A stretch of DNA of 6,656 bases from Chloroflexota bacterium. Its GTDB lineage: Bacteria > Chloroflexota > Limnocylindria > P2-11E. The stretch is taken from the NCBI GenBank assembly GCA_025350745.1, contig JANXXG010000028.1:1-6656 (forward strand), in the 5' to 3' direction. Position 1 is the stretch's first letter. The number at the start of each line of letters is the position of its first letter. This document shows, piece after piece, positions 1-5,538 of the stretch. Made by a program: the position numbers and the translations under genes. The notes below the pieces were generated by a model that was given only the letters and a program-made list of their open reading frames with translations, made no database searches and was not told where the DNA came from.

Positions 1-432
1 CCACTGGTTCCAGCGGTAGTACTCCGGGTAGCAGGTGACGACCTCGCGGCGCCAGTCGATCGACGCGCCCAGCGAGCGGAACTGCTCTCGCCAATGGGCC
101 ATGTTCTTTTCGGTCCACTCGACCGGGTGGATGCCGCGGTCGATCGCCGCGTTCTCCGCGTTGATGCCGAACGCATCGAAGCCCATCGGGAACAGGACGT
201 TGTGCCCCTTCATGCGGGTGAACCGGGCCTGGCAGTCCGACGGCGCGATCGCGTACCAGTGGCCGATATGCATGTCGCCCGACGGGTACGGGAACATCGT
301 CACGAAGTAGTAGTTCGGCTTGTCCGCGTCGTCGGGGGTCTCGTCGGCGTGCGTCGCGGCCCAGTGCTGCTGCCACTTCGCCTCGACGGTCGCGGGGACG
401 TAGCGCTCGGTCCTGCTCGCCTCGCTCGTCAT
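1..432 (-). CDS. leuS: Leucyl-tRNA synthetase, N-terminal part (runs off the window)
   Basis: Class I aminoacyl-tRNA synthetase that attaches leucine to tRNA-Leu in the cytoplasm using ATP. Only the first 144 codons are present; the gene continues past base 1. Seen directly: MFPYPSGDMHIGHW at residues 46-59 holds the class I HIGH signature (H55-I-G-H58), followed by the LeuRS-typical GHNVLFPMGFDAFGINAENAAI at about 76-97, part of the Rossmann catalytic fold. The KMSKS loop, CP1 editing domain and anticodon-binding domain would lie outside the window. The ATG at 432 is chosen because AGGAGG at 440-445 sits 7 bases upstream and the protein starts at the usual distance from the HIGH motif. Regulation is visible: the gene follows a leucine T-box leader with its own terminator, which fits its identity. 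LeuRS rather than ValRS/IleRS is supported by both the motif wording and the CUC specifier. Confidence 0.96.
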   Translation of the reverse strand, partial: MTSEASRTERYVPATVEAKWQQHWAATHADETPDDADKPNYYFVTMFPYPSGDMHIGHWYAIAPSDCQARFTRMKGHNVLFPMGFDAFGINAENAAIDRGIHPVEWTEKNMAHWREQFRSLGASIDWRREVVTCYPEYYRWNQW

Positions 433-439
433 CGCGGTA

Positions 440-445
440 CCTCCT
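440..445 (-). promoter_or_regulatory. leuS Shine-Dalgarno
   Basis: AGGAGG lies 7 bases before the leuS ATG and is the strongest ribosome binding site in the window. It is embedded in a 14-base near-copy of the T-box core (see the direct repeat), so it may also take part in leader folding. Confidence 0.85.
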
Positions 446-450
446 CGCGG

Positions 451-490
451 AAATCAAAATGGCCCGCCGTCCAGAGAGGACGGAAGGGCC
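451..490 (-). terminator. T-box intrinsic terminator (attenuator)
   Basis: CCGTCC (478-483) pairs with GGACGG (467-472) over a TCTCT loop. Below a small internal loop, GGCCC (486-490) pairs with GGGCC (461-465), giving 11 bp in total. The tail is ATTTTGATTT, a slightly interrupted U-run. CCGTCC is also needed for the antiterminator, so this is the OFF state, favoured when tRNA-Leu is charged. It ends 18 bases before the leuS ATG. Confidence 0.85.
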
Positions 491-509
491 ACTCCCGCGG
501 TACCACCTC
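476..509 (-). promoter_or_regulatory. T-box antiterminator
   Basis: GAGG (506-509) pairs with CCTC (476-479) and GCGG (495-498) pairs with CCGT (480-483, one G-U pair). They flank the 7-base bulge TGGTACC (499-505), the invariant T-box sequence that binds the tRNA acceptor end. The first four bulge bases, UGGU, complement ACCA, so a tRNA with discriminator A is expected. The 3' half is shared with the terminator hairpin, giving mutually exclusive structures. Confidence 0.92.
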
Positions 510-513
510 AGTT

Positions 514-614
514 GAGACCTCGCCGCCGAAGCGGTGGAGCTGCGGGGATTCGAACCCCGGACCCCCACACTGCCAGTGTGATGCGCTACCACTGCGCCAC
601 AGCCCCGAGGTCTC
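514..614 (-). repeat. 8-bp inverted repeat enclosing the tRNA-Ala
   Basis: GAGACCTC (607-614) directly abuts the tRNA 5' end, and its perfect complement GAGGTCTC (514-521) lies 13 bases beyond the tRNA 3' end. Those 13 bases contain CCGC-TTCG-GCGG (523-534), a UUCG-capped hairpin. The pairing would close a helix with the tRNA as a side branch, keeping the upstream T-box domains next to the antiterminator. Confidence 0.75.
535..606 (-). tRNA. tRNA-Ala (anticodon GGC)
   Basis: A complete 72-base cloverleaf can be drawn. The acceptor stem pairs GGGGCTG with CAGCTCC and contains G3:U70, the main alanine identity element. The D arm is GCGC-AGTGGTA-GCGC. The anticodon arm is TCACA-CTGGCAG-TGTGG, giving anticodon GGC (reads GCC/GCU). 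The variable region is GGGTC. The T arm is CGGGG-TTCGAAT-CCCCG, and the discriminator is A73. The terminal CCA is not encoded (the genome reads ACCG), so CCA would be added by nucleotidyltransferase. It has the same orientation as leuS and lies wholly inside the T-box leader, between Stem III and the antiterminator, upstream of the terminator. The full pairing and identity pair argue against a decayed copy. Confidence 0.97.
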
Positions 615-665
615 CGCTCGAGCACGCTGATAACGGGCGTGACCCCGGCGATCCTTTCTAGATCG

Positions 666-763
666 CGGCTCCCGGGCGAGTTCGCCGCACCATCACACCG
701 GCTTGCACCGACCGCCGGCTCGCTGCGCGATGGTCACGCGGTTACTGCTCCCGTTCGCAGCCG
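666..763 (-). promoter_or_regulatory. T-box Stem I with leucine specifier loop
   Basis: Basal stem CGGCT (759-763) pairs with AGCCG (666-670), and CGGG with CCCG above it. The internal specifier loop has AGTAA (742-746) on its 5' side and GAA (681-683) on its 3' side, the loop E elements of T-boxes. The specifier CTC at 678-680 follows, with a purine (G677) after it. Above the loop, CCGC pairs with GCGG and ACCATC with GATGGT. The distal part carries an AGCGAG bulge and a CCGGC/GCCGG stem closed by a loop containing GGTCGGTGCAA, matching the tRNA-elbow-binding end of Stem I. CUC predicts pairing with tRNA-Leu(GAG). Confidence 0.9.
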
Positions 764-774
764 TTGAAGTCCGA

Positions 775-780
775 AGTATA
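775..780 (-). promoter_or_regulatory. Possible -10 element for the leuS leader
   Basis: TATACT (5/6 match to TATAAT) starts 6 bases after the rodA stop codon and 12 bases before the Stem I base. It would place transcription start near 767-769, just ahead of Stem I as expected for a T-box leader. The region 17 bases upstream (GCGAGT, 798-803) is a poor -35, so the call depends mainly on position. Confidence 0.45.
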
Positions 781-785
781 CGGGC

Positions 786-1946
786 TCAGCGGAGGCGACT
801 CGCGTCGCGACGCATCGAGATGGATTGCAGGAGCCCGAGGGCCATGCAGATCGAGAGCAGCGACGATCCGCCGTGCGAGATGAACGGCAGGGGGATGCCG
901 GTGACCGGCATGAGGCTCATCGCCATACCGATGTTCACGACGAGCTGGAACGCGAGCATCGAGAAGACCCCGGCGGCCACGAGGGTGCCGAAGGGGTCAC
1001 GGGCCCGGAAGCCGATGCGGAGCGTCGCGATGAGCAGCACGGCGAAGAGCGCGAACAGGATGACCGCACCGACGAAGCCAAGGTCTTCGGCGAGACCGGC
1101 GAACACGAAGTCGGATTCGGCGATCGGAAGGTAGCCAAGCGGCGATTGCGTGCCGGCGGTGAGGCCCTTGCCCGTCGCCTGACCCGACCCGATCGCGATG
1201 AGCGACTGGATGATGTTCCACCCGGCGCCCTGCGGATCGGCGTACGGATCGAGGAACGCCGTGAGCCGCGCCTTTTGGTAGCCCTGGAGGATGCCCCAGA
1301 TCAGCGGGAATCCGGCGAGGCCCGCGGCCACGAGCGACGCGAGCTGCCACGGGCGCGCACCGGCGAGGTACGCCATGCCGAAGAAGATGCCAACGAACAC
1401 GAGGCTCGTGCCGAGATCCGGCTGGCGATAGACGAGCGCGAACGCCGGTGCGAGCAAGAGGAGCGCGCCGCCGAGGACGAGGGGCGAGGCCATGCGACCC
1501 TGACGGTCGGCGAAGTATTTCGCGAGCACCACGATCATGAAGATCTTCGCGAATTCGCTGACCTGGAACTTCTGCCCCGCGACCGTGATCCAGCGCTGCC
1601 CGCCGAGGACGTTATGGCCGATGACGAGCACCAGGGCGAGCAGCCCGATGGTCAACAGGTAGAAGACGGGCGCGAAGGTGCCGAACCAGGCGTAGTCGAA
1701 GTACGCGACCGCGAGCATCGTCACGATGCCGAGGGCGGTGAAGATCGCGCCGCGGACGATGAACTGGATCGGGTCTCCGGCGGCGAGGTCCTCATACGAG
1801 GTCGAGTACGTGATGACGAGGCCGTAGGCCATGAGGAGCAGCGTCGCGACCAGAAGGTACGGGTCAACGAGGTCAAGCCGGCGGAAGGTCGGGTTGTCAT
1901 GGAGCGGCGATGCCGCGCGCTGGAGCGAGATGCCGCCGACGCTCAC
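786..1946 (-). CDS. rodA: RodA, SEDS-family peptidoglycan glycosyltransferase of the elongasome
   Basis: Multi-pass membrane enzyme that polymerises lipid II into glycan strands during lateral wall growth, working with PBP2. The 386-residue product matches the family's usual length (about 370-400). About ten hydrophobic segments are visible from residue 29 on. Family landmarks: GGQRWI (115-120) with SEFAK (130-134); RQPDLGTSLV (174-183); the stretch GWNIIQSLIAIGSGQ (242-256); GYLPIAESDFVFAGLAEDLG (271-290), whose D279 aligns with the aspartate reported essential in SEDS proteins; and MPVTGIPLPFISHGGSS (346-362). RodA rather than FtsW is favoured by the adjacent PBP2 and MreD. The GTG start at 1946 overlaps the mrdA stop (GTGA) and begins just before the first conserved segment; there is no strong Shine-Dalgarno, suggesting translational coupling. 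Odd points: the usual QPSEF is QVSEF, and the usual SYGGSS is SHGGSS. Confidence 0.94.
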   Translation of the reverse strand: MSVGGISLQRAASPLHDNPTFRRLDLVDPYLLVATLLLMAYGLVITYSTSYEDLAAGDPIQFIVRGAIFTALGIVTMLAVAYFDYAWFGTFAPVFYLLTIGLLALVLVIGHNVLGGQRWITVAGQKFQVSEFAKIFMIVVLAKYFADRQGRMASPLVLGGALLLLAPAFALVYRQPDLGTSLVFVGIFFGMAYLAGARPWQLASLVAAGLAGFPLIWGILQGYQKARLTAFLDPYADPQGAGWNIIQSLIAIGSGQATGKGLTAGTQSPLGYLPIAESDFVFAGLAEDLGFVGAVILFALFAVLLIATLRIGFRARDPFGTLVAAGVFSMLAFQLVVNIGMAMSLMPVTGIPLPFISHGGSSLLSICMALGLLQSISMRRDASRLR

Positions 1947-3847
1947 GGCGTTGTCTGTGCTTTCTTGGTGCCATCGACGCCGAGGTACGCCTCGTAGACC
2001 TTCTGGGTCATCGTGACCGCCGGGTTGATGCAGGAATCGCACACGCTCTTGCTCGAGTTGAAGGTGAAGATGACCATCGCGATCTCGGCGGTCGGGTCGC
2101 TGTTGTCCTGCTTGGGCATGAACGAGACGAACCAGTTGTGGAAACCGAGCAGGTTGCGGCCCGCGCTGTCCTTGCCATTCGACGAGCCGAACTCCGCCGT
2201 GCCGGTCTTCCCGGCGATCGGCAGCTTGAGACCGGGCATATAGGCGTGGCCGATCGTGACGACGGTGCGCGCCGCTTCCCGGATGAGGCGCAGGTCCTCC
2301 GGCTTCATCTCGAGCTTGCGCGCGACCTCCGGGGTCTTCGTGAAGGTCACGTGGCCCTGGGCATCCTGCACCTCCTTCAGGAGATGCGGCACGAACACGG
2401 TGCCTCCGTTCGCGACCGACGCGTACGCGTTCACGAGCTGCAGCGGTGTCACCGCGACGTAGCCCTGGCCGATGGCCTCGTGATAGGTGTTGCCGATCGT
2501 CCAGGCCTCGCCGATGGCCTGCTCCTTCCATGCGGGATCCGGCATGATCCCGGCCGCCTCACCGGGGAGATCGATCCCGGTCGGCTGGCCGAAGCCCAGC
2601 ATGTGCCCGTACTTCGAGATCGCCTCCGGGCCAACGCCCTGGACCGAGCTCATCGCCGAGCCCCCGGCGAGCGAATAGAAGTAAATGTCGCTCGAGTGCG
2701 CGAACCCGTGGACGAAGTCGAGCGTCCCGTGCGCCCGCCAGTCGTAGAAGTTGAACCCGGACACGCTGATCACGTTCGAGGTCACGTTCACGATCGTGTT
2801 ACGCGTCGCCGTGCCGGCGGTGAGCGCGGACAGGCCGGTCACCATCTTGAACGTCGACCCTGGCGGATAGATCTCCCCCACCGCCTTGTTCACGAGCGGA
2901 TGGCGGTCGTCCTTATTGAGCGCATCGAGCTCCTTCTGGGTGATCCCTTTTACGAACACGTTGTTGTCGTAGGCGGGCGTCGAGACCATCGCGAGGATCT
3001 CGCCGTTCTGCGGGTTCATCGCGACCGCGACACCCTGGGTGAACGCGTCCTTCGCGACGCCGGCCTCGAGCTCGGTCGCGAGGATCTTCTGCAACCGGTC
3101 ATCGATGGTCAGCACGACGTTCCCGCCGGCCTTCGGCGGGGTCTGGGCAAGGGTCTTGATCTCGCGCTGCGACGCATCGCGCTCGATCTCGCGCCACCCA
3201 TAGGTGCCGCGAAGGTACTGCTCGTATTCCCATTCGAGGCCGGTGCGGCCGATCTGGTCGGTCGGGAGATAGCCCTGCTCGCGCAGCTTCGCGAGCTCGT
3301 CCTCCGTGACCGGTCCGGTGTAGCCCACGAGTGGCGAGTAGAGCGGGCCATCGACGTACTGACGGATCGACTCGGCGTCGATGCGCACACCCGGATACGC
3401 GTCGGCGCGCTCGGTCAGGAGAAGCGCGACCTCGCGGGGGATCGGCTTCGTCGAGATCTTGGTCGGCTCATAGGGGTTGCGCACGCGCTGGTCCGCGATG
3501 GCCTTGAGGACGTCGACCGCGTCGCGGCCGATAAGCGACGCGATGCGCACCGCAACATCCGTCTCTCTCCCCTTCGGGAGGTCGATCGGAACGATGCTCA
3601 CCGCGAAGCCGGGGATGTTGCGCACGAGGACCGTGCCGTTGCGGTCAACGACGATGCCGCGGTCCGCCGCCACCGGCAGCCGGAGGAGCCGGTTGTCCTC
3701 AGCGAGGCTGCGGTAGTGCTGGCCCTGCACGAGCTGCAGATCCCACAGTCGGACGGTCAGGACGCCGAGCAGGATGGCGAAGATCGACCCGACCGCGACG
3801 AAGCGGTACGGACGCACGAACGCGCGAGGCCGCTCCCCGGTCTTCAC
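1943..3847 (-). CDS. mrdA: Penicillin-binding protein 2 (monofunctional DD-transpeptidase of elongation)
   Basis: Class B PBP that cross-links the glycan strands made by RodA. The 634-residue product fits PBP2 (about 600-700). Seen: an N-terminal membrane anchor at about 16-34; a dimerisation/pedestal domain at about 55-235 (RGIVVDRNGTVLVRN at 63-77, GRTGLEWEYEQYLRG at 200-214); and a transpeptidase domain at about 270-620 with S331-T-F-K334 (acyl-acceptor serine and general base), S385-S-D387 (the SxD form usual in PBP2) and K547-T-G549. All catalytic motifs are intact. The GTG at 3847 is chosen because it follows the mreD stop by 2 bases and leaves a short cytoplasmic tail before the anchor; no clear Shine-Dalgarno is visible, and GTG at 3817 is an alternative. 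The open frame upstream is antisense-free read-through inside mreD and is not protein-like. A CxxC (C603-C606) near the C-terminus is unusual. Confidence 0.94.
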   Translation of the reverse strand: MKTGERPRAFVRPYRFVAVGSIFAILLGVLTVRLWDLQLVQGQHYRSLAEDNRLLRLPVAADRGIVVDRNGTVLVRNIPGFAVSIVPIDLPKGRETDVAVRIASLIGRDAVDVLKAIADQRVRNPYEPTKISTKPIPREVALLLTERADAYPGVRIDAESIRQYVDGPLYSPLVGYTGPVTEDELAKLREQGYLPTDQIGRTGLEWEYEQYLRGTYGWREIERDASQREIKTLAQTPPKAGGNVVLTIDDRLQKILATELEAGVAKDAFTQGVAVAMNPQNGEILAMVSTPAYDNNVFVKGITQKELDALNKDDRHPLVNKAVGEIYPPGSTFKMVTGLSALTAGTATRNTIVNVTSNVISVSGFNFYDWRAHGTLDFVHGFAHSSDIYFYSLAGGSAMSSVQGVGPEAISKYGHMLGFGQPTGIDLPGEAAGIMPDPAWKEQAIGEAWTIGNTYHEAIGQGYVAVTPLQLVNAYASVANGGTVFVPHLLKEVQDAQGHVTFTKTPEVARKLEMKPEDLRLIREAARTVVTIGHAYMPGLKLPIAGKTGTAEFGSSNGKDSAGRNLLGFHNWFVSFMPKQDNSDPTAEIAMVIFTFNSSKSVCDSCINPAVTMTQKVYEAYLGVDGTKKAQTTP

Positions 3848-3849
3848 CT

Positions 3850-4350
3850 TTAGAAGGATGCCTGTTTCTCGGTCCTCCGCGAGGTCCAGCGGGCGATCGG
3901 ATAGGTAGCGATCGCGAGGATCCCGGTGAAGATCGCCCCGCCGCCGATCTGGATCGCGAGGTCGGTGGGTTCTGGGCCTGGGATGCCGGCGATCGAGAGC
4001 GCGAGGGCGTAGAGCGCGCCCGCGGCGAACGCGGCGGCCGTCAGGAACGAGGCCCCCACGAGCACCGGAGTCGGCCGCGGGGCCGGACGCTCCCCCAGTC
4101 CGAGAGCGGCGACCGGCGGCAGCGCCGCCACGGCGAAGGCCCCGAGCGGGCCCCCCGACAAGAGGTCCGCAGCCAGGCCCCCGATGAACGCCCACCACAC
4201 GCCCTCACCGGCCCCCGCAGCCAACGACCAGGAGCCCGCCACCAGGAACGGGAGGTTCGGGCGCGCGCCGCCGATGGAGATGAACGGGACGACGGCGCTC
4301 TGGAGCAGGGCGGCTGCGAGCGGCAGCGCGATCGCCAGGACGATTCGCAT
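3850..4350 (-). CDS. mreD: MreD, rod-shape-determining membrane protein
   Basis: Small integral membrane component of the elongation machinery, thought to support MreC, PBP2 and RodA; no enzymatic activity is known. The 166-residue product is the usual MreD length. It has a hydrophobic N-terminus (3-24), further hydrophobic segments (about 33-64, 68-84, 96-123, 132-152), a short basic tail (RWTSRRTEK) and the family's characteristic GGLAADLLSGGPLGAFAVA-type segment (57-75). The ATG at 4350 is the first in frame, preceded by a purine-rich AAGAGCGGG at modest spacing. It sits 21 bases after the upstream transporter-like gene and 2 bases before mrdA, so it is part of the same unit. MreD is poorly conserved, so the call leans on both the motif and the position before mrdA-rodA. 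mreC, its normal upstream partner, is absent here. Confidence 0.88.
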   Translation of the reverse strand: MRIVLAIALPLAAALLQSAVVPFISIGGARPNLPFLVAGSWSLAAGAGEGVWWAFIGGLAADLLSGGPLGAFAVAALPPVAALGLGERPAPRPTPVLVGASFLTAAAFAAGALYALALSIAGIPGPEPTDLAIQIGGGAIFTGILAIATYPIARWTSRRTEKQASF

Positions 4351-4371
4351 GATCCCGCTCTTACGAGGGGG

Positions 4372-5538
4372 CTAGGTGCGTGGCCGCGGGTCGAGCGCGC
4401 GCATCGGCCCCGGCTCGATGACCCGCTCCCCCTCCTCGGCGAGCTCGTGCTCGAGCTGCGGGAACGGGTCCTCGTCGCGGAGCTTCGCGCTCACGTAGAT
4501 GAGGACGAGGCGCAGGGTCGCCGCGACGGGAACGGCGAGGATGACGCCGAGCAGGCCGAAGACCGCGCCGCCGCTGAGGAGGGCGAAGATCACGAGCGCC
4601 GGGTGCAGGCGAACGATCCGCCCGATGATCAGCGGGATCACGAAGTAGTCCTCGGCGTGCCGGAGGACGGTGTACATGATCGCGATCGCCGCCACGTAGA
4701 GGAGCTGTGACCAGCCGAACGGGTTCGGGTTGCCGAGGGCGACGAGGCACGCGATGGCGCCCGCGGTGATCGGTCCGATGATCGGAATGACCTCGAGGAC
4801 GCCGGTCATGATCCCAAGCAGGAGGCTGAACGGGACGCCGAAGACCGTGAGACCAATTGTGGTTGCGACCGTCATGATCACGACGAGCACCAGCTGTCCC
4901 CGGACATAGCGTCCGAGCAGGAGGCTGACCTGAGCGCCGAGCGGGAGGAGCTCGTGGCGCGAGGCCGGCGGGATGATGCCGCGCACCCAATTGAGGAGCC
5001 GCGGGAAGTCGCGGAGGAAGAAGAACAGGCCGATGAGGAACACCAGGAACTCGAGGAGAAAGTGGGAGAACCCGACGATGAACGGCACGGCGAGGGTCGC
5101 GACGCTCCGCGTGATCTCGATCGGTGCCGTCGAAATGGGGCCGAAGACGACCGGGACCAGATCCTCGGCGCCCACCTGATCGAGGGTCTCGGCAAGCGTG
5201 TTCTGGGCGTTTGCAATCAAAGTTGGTAGCACGCGTTGGAACGTCTGCATCTGGCCGACCGCGAGGGGGGCCACGAAGCGGACTCCGCCGAAGATGAACA
5301 CCAGCACGGCGATGAACACGACAGCCGCGGCGACGCTGCGTCGGCCCCGCAGGCGCTCATCGATGATCCGCACGAGCGGCAGCAGGATGTAGCCGAGGAT
5401 CGCGGCCCAAAGGAACGGGCGGACGATGTCGCCGGCCCGATAGATCAGGAACAGCGCCCCCACCATGAGCACAGCGATCGTCGTGCGCTTCAGGGTCGGA
5501 CTCCATCGGGCCGCGTTGAGCGCGCTCAGTTGGCTCAT
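4372..5538 (-). CDS. AI-2E/PerM-family transporter-like membrane protein
   Basis: The 388-residue polytopic membrane protein matches the AI-2E (DUF20/PerM) family in length and architecture. It has a pair of N-terminal hydrophobic segments (about 19-34 and 40-57), another at about 69-91, a soluble stretch (about 95-140) and a cluster of C-terminal membrane segments. Family-like segments are GRYVRGQLVLVVIMTVATTI (209-228), GVLEVIPIIGPITAG (246-260) and ILAVPVAATLR (333-343). The acidic hydrophilic tail (352-388) is probably cytoplasmic. Members have been linked to autoinducer-2 export, ion/proton antiport or unknown cargo, so no substrate is assigned. The ATG at 5538 overlaps the plsY stop (ATGA), implying translational coupling, and mreD follows 21 bases downstream. 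In classical rod operons mreB/mreC would sit before mreD; this gene takes that place, but nothing in its sequence resembles either. Confidence 0.88.
   Translation of the reverse strand: MSQLSALNAARWSPTLKRTTIAVLMVGALFLIYRAGDIVRPFLWAAILGYILLPLVRIIDERLRGRRSVAAAVVFIAVLVFIFGGVRFVAPLAVGQMQTFQRVLPTLIANAQNTLAETLDQVGAEDLVPVVFGPISTAPIEITRSVATLAVPFIVGFSHFLLEFLVFLIGLFFFLRDFPRLLNWVRGIIPPASRHELLPLGAQVSLLLGRYVRGQLVLVVIMTVATTIGLTVFGVPFSLLLGIMTGVLEVIPIIGPITAGAIACLVALGNPNPFGWSQLLYVAAIAIMYTVLRHAEDYFVIPLIIGRIVRLHPALVIFALLSGGAVFGLLGVILAVPVAATLRLVLIYVSAKLRDEDPFPQLEHELAEEGERVIEPGPMRALDPRPRT

Larger units (their letters stand above)
433..509 (-). repeat. Imperfect direct repeat: T-box core and leuS ribosome binding site
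   Basis: GAGGTGGTACCGCG at 496-509 (antiterminator 5' strand plus bulge) and GAGGAGGTACCGCG at 433-446 (leuS Shine-Dalgarno region) match at 13 of 14 bases. The copies are 63 bases apart. The function of the second copy is not known; it could be chance, duplication, or a competitor for the CCTC strand at 476-479. Confidence 0.7.
451..763 (-). promoter_or_regulatory. Leucine T-box riboswitch leader of leuS, interrupted by a tRNA gene
   Basis: T-box leaders sense the charging state of a specific tRNA: the specifier codon in Stem I pairs with the anticodon, and an uncharged NCCA end pairs with a bulge in the antiterminator, allowing read-through into the synthetase gene. In order on the minus strand I see: Stem I (666-763) with specifier CUC; a small hairpin CGATC/GATCG (661-665 with 649-653); a Stem III-like hairpin CGGG/CCCG (644-647 with 634-637) followed by GTTATCAG; the antiterminator (476-509); the terminator (451-490). 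No Stem IIA/B pseudoknot is evident. The CUC specifier matches the downstream gene. A full tRNA-Ala gene occupies 535-606 within the leader, which is atypical. The assignment rests on the consensus motifs and pairings; an Infernal search with Rfam RF00230 would settle it. Confidence 0.9.

Noticed and set aside
433..534. The T-box sequence as a decayed remnant
   Set aside because: Stem I, specifier, bulge, antiterminator and terminator are all intact and mutually exclusive pairing is preserved, which is unlikely without selection.
535..606. The tRNA-like region as a degenerate or mimic structure of the T-box
   Set aside because: All four arms pair, conserved T-loop and D-loop bases are present and G3:U70 with a GGC anticodon gives a consistent alanine identity; it is a true tRNA gene by sequence.
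94..630. 178-codon open frame on the plus strand
   Set aside because: It runs antisense through leuS, the T-box and the tRNA gene; its composition is Arg/Val-rich and not protein-like.
825..1997. 390-codon open frame on the plus strand
   Set aside because: Antisense shadow of rodA: highly charged low-complexity sequence (E/R/D runs), no domain, no ribosome binding site.
1910..3853. 647-codon open frame on the plus strand
   Set aside because: It is antisense to mrdA, rich in Arg/Asp/His/Gly with no recognisable domain, and arises from the GC-biased third positions of the true gene. The opposite strand encodes a full PBP2 with all catalytic motifs.
4372..5538. Calling this gene an autoinducer-2 exporter (tqsA)
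   Set aside because: The family name does not establish the substrate; members also include ion antiporters and proteins of unknown cargo, and no quorum-sensing genes are in view.
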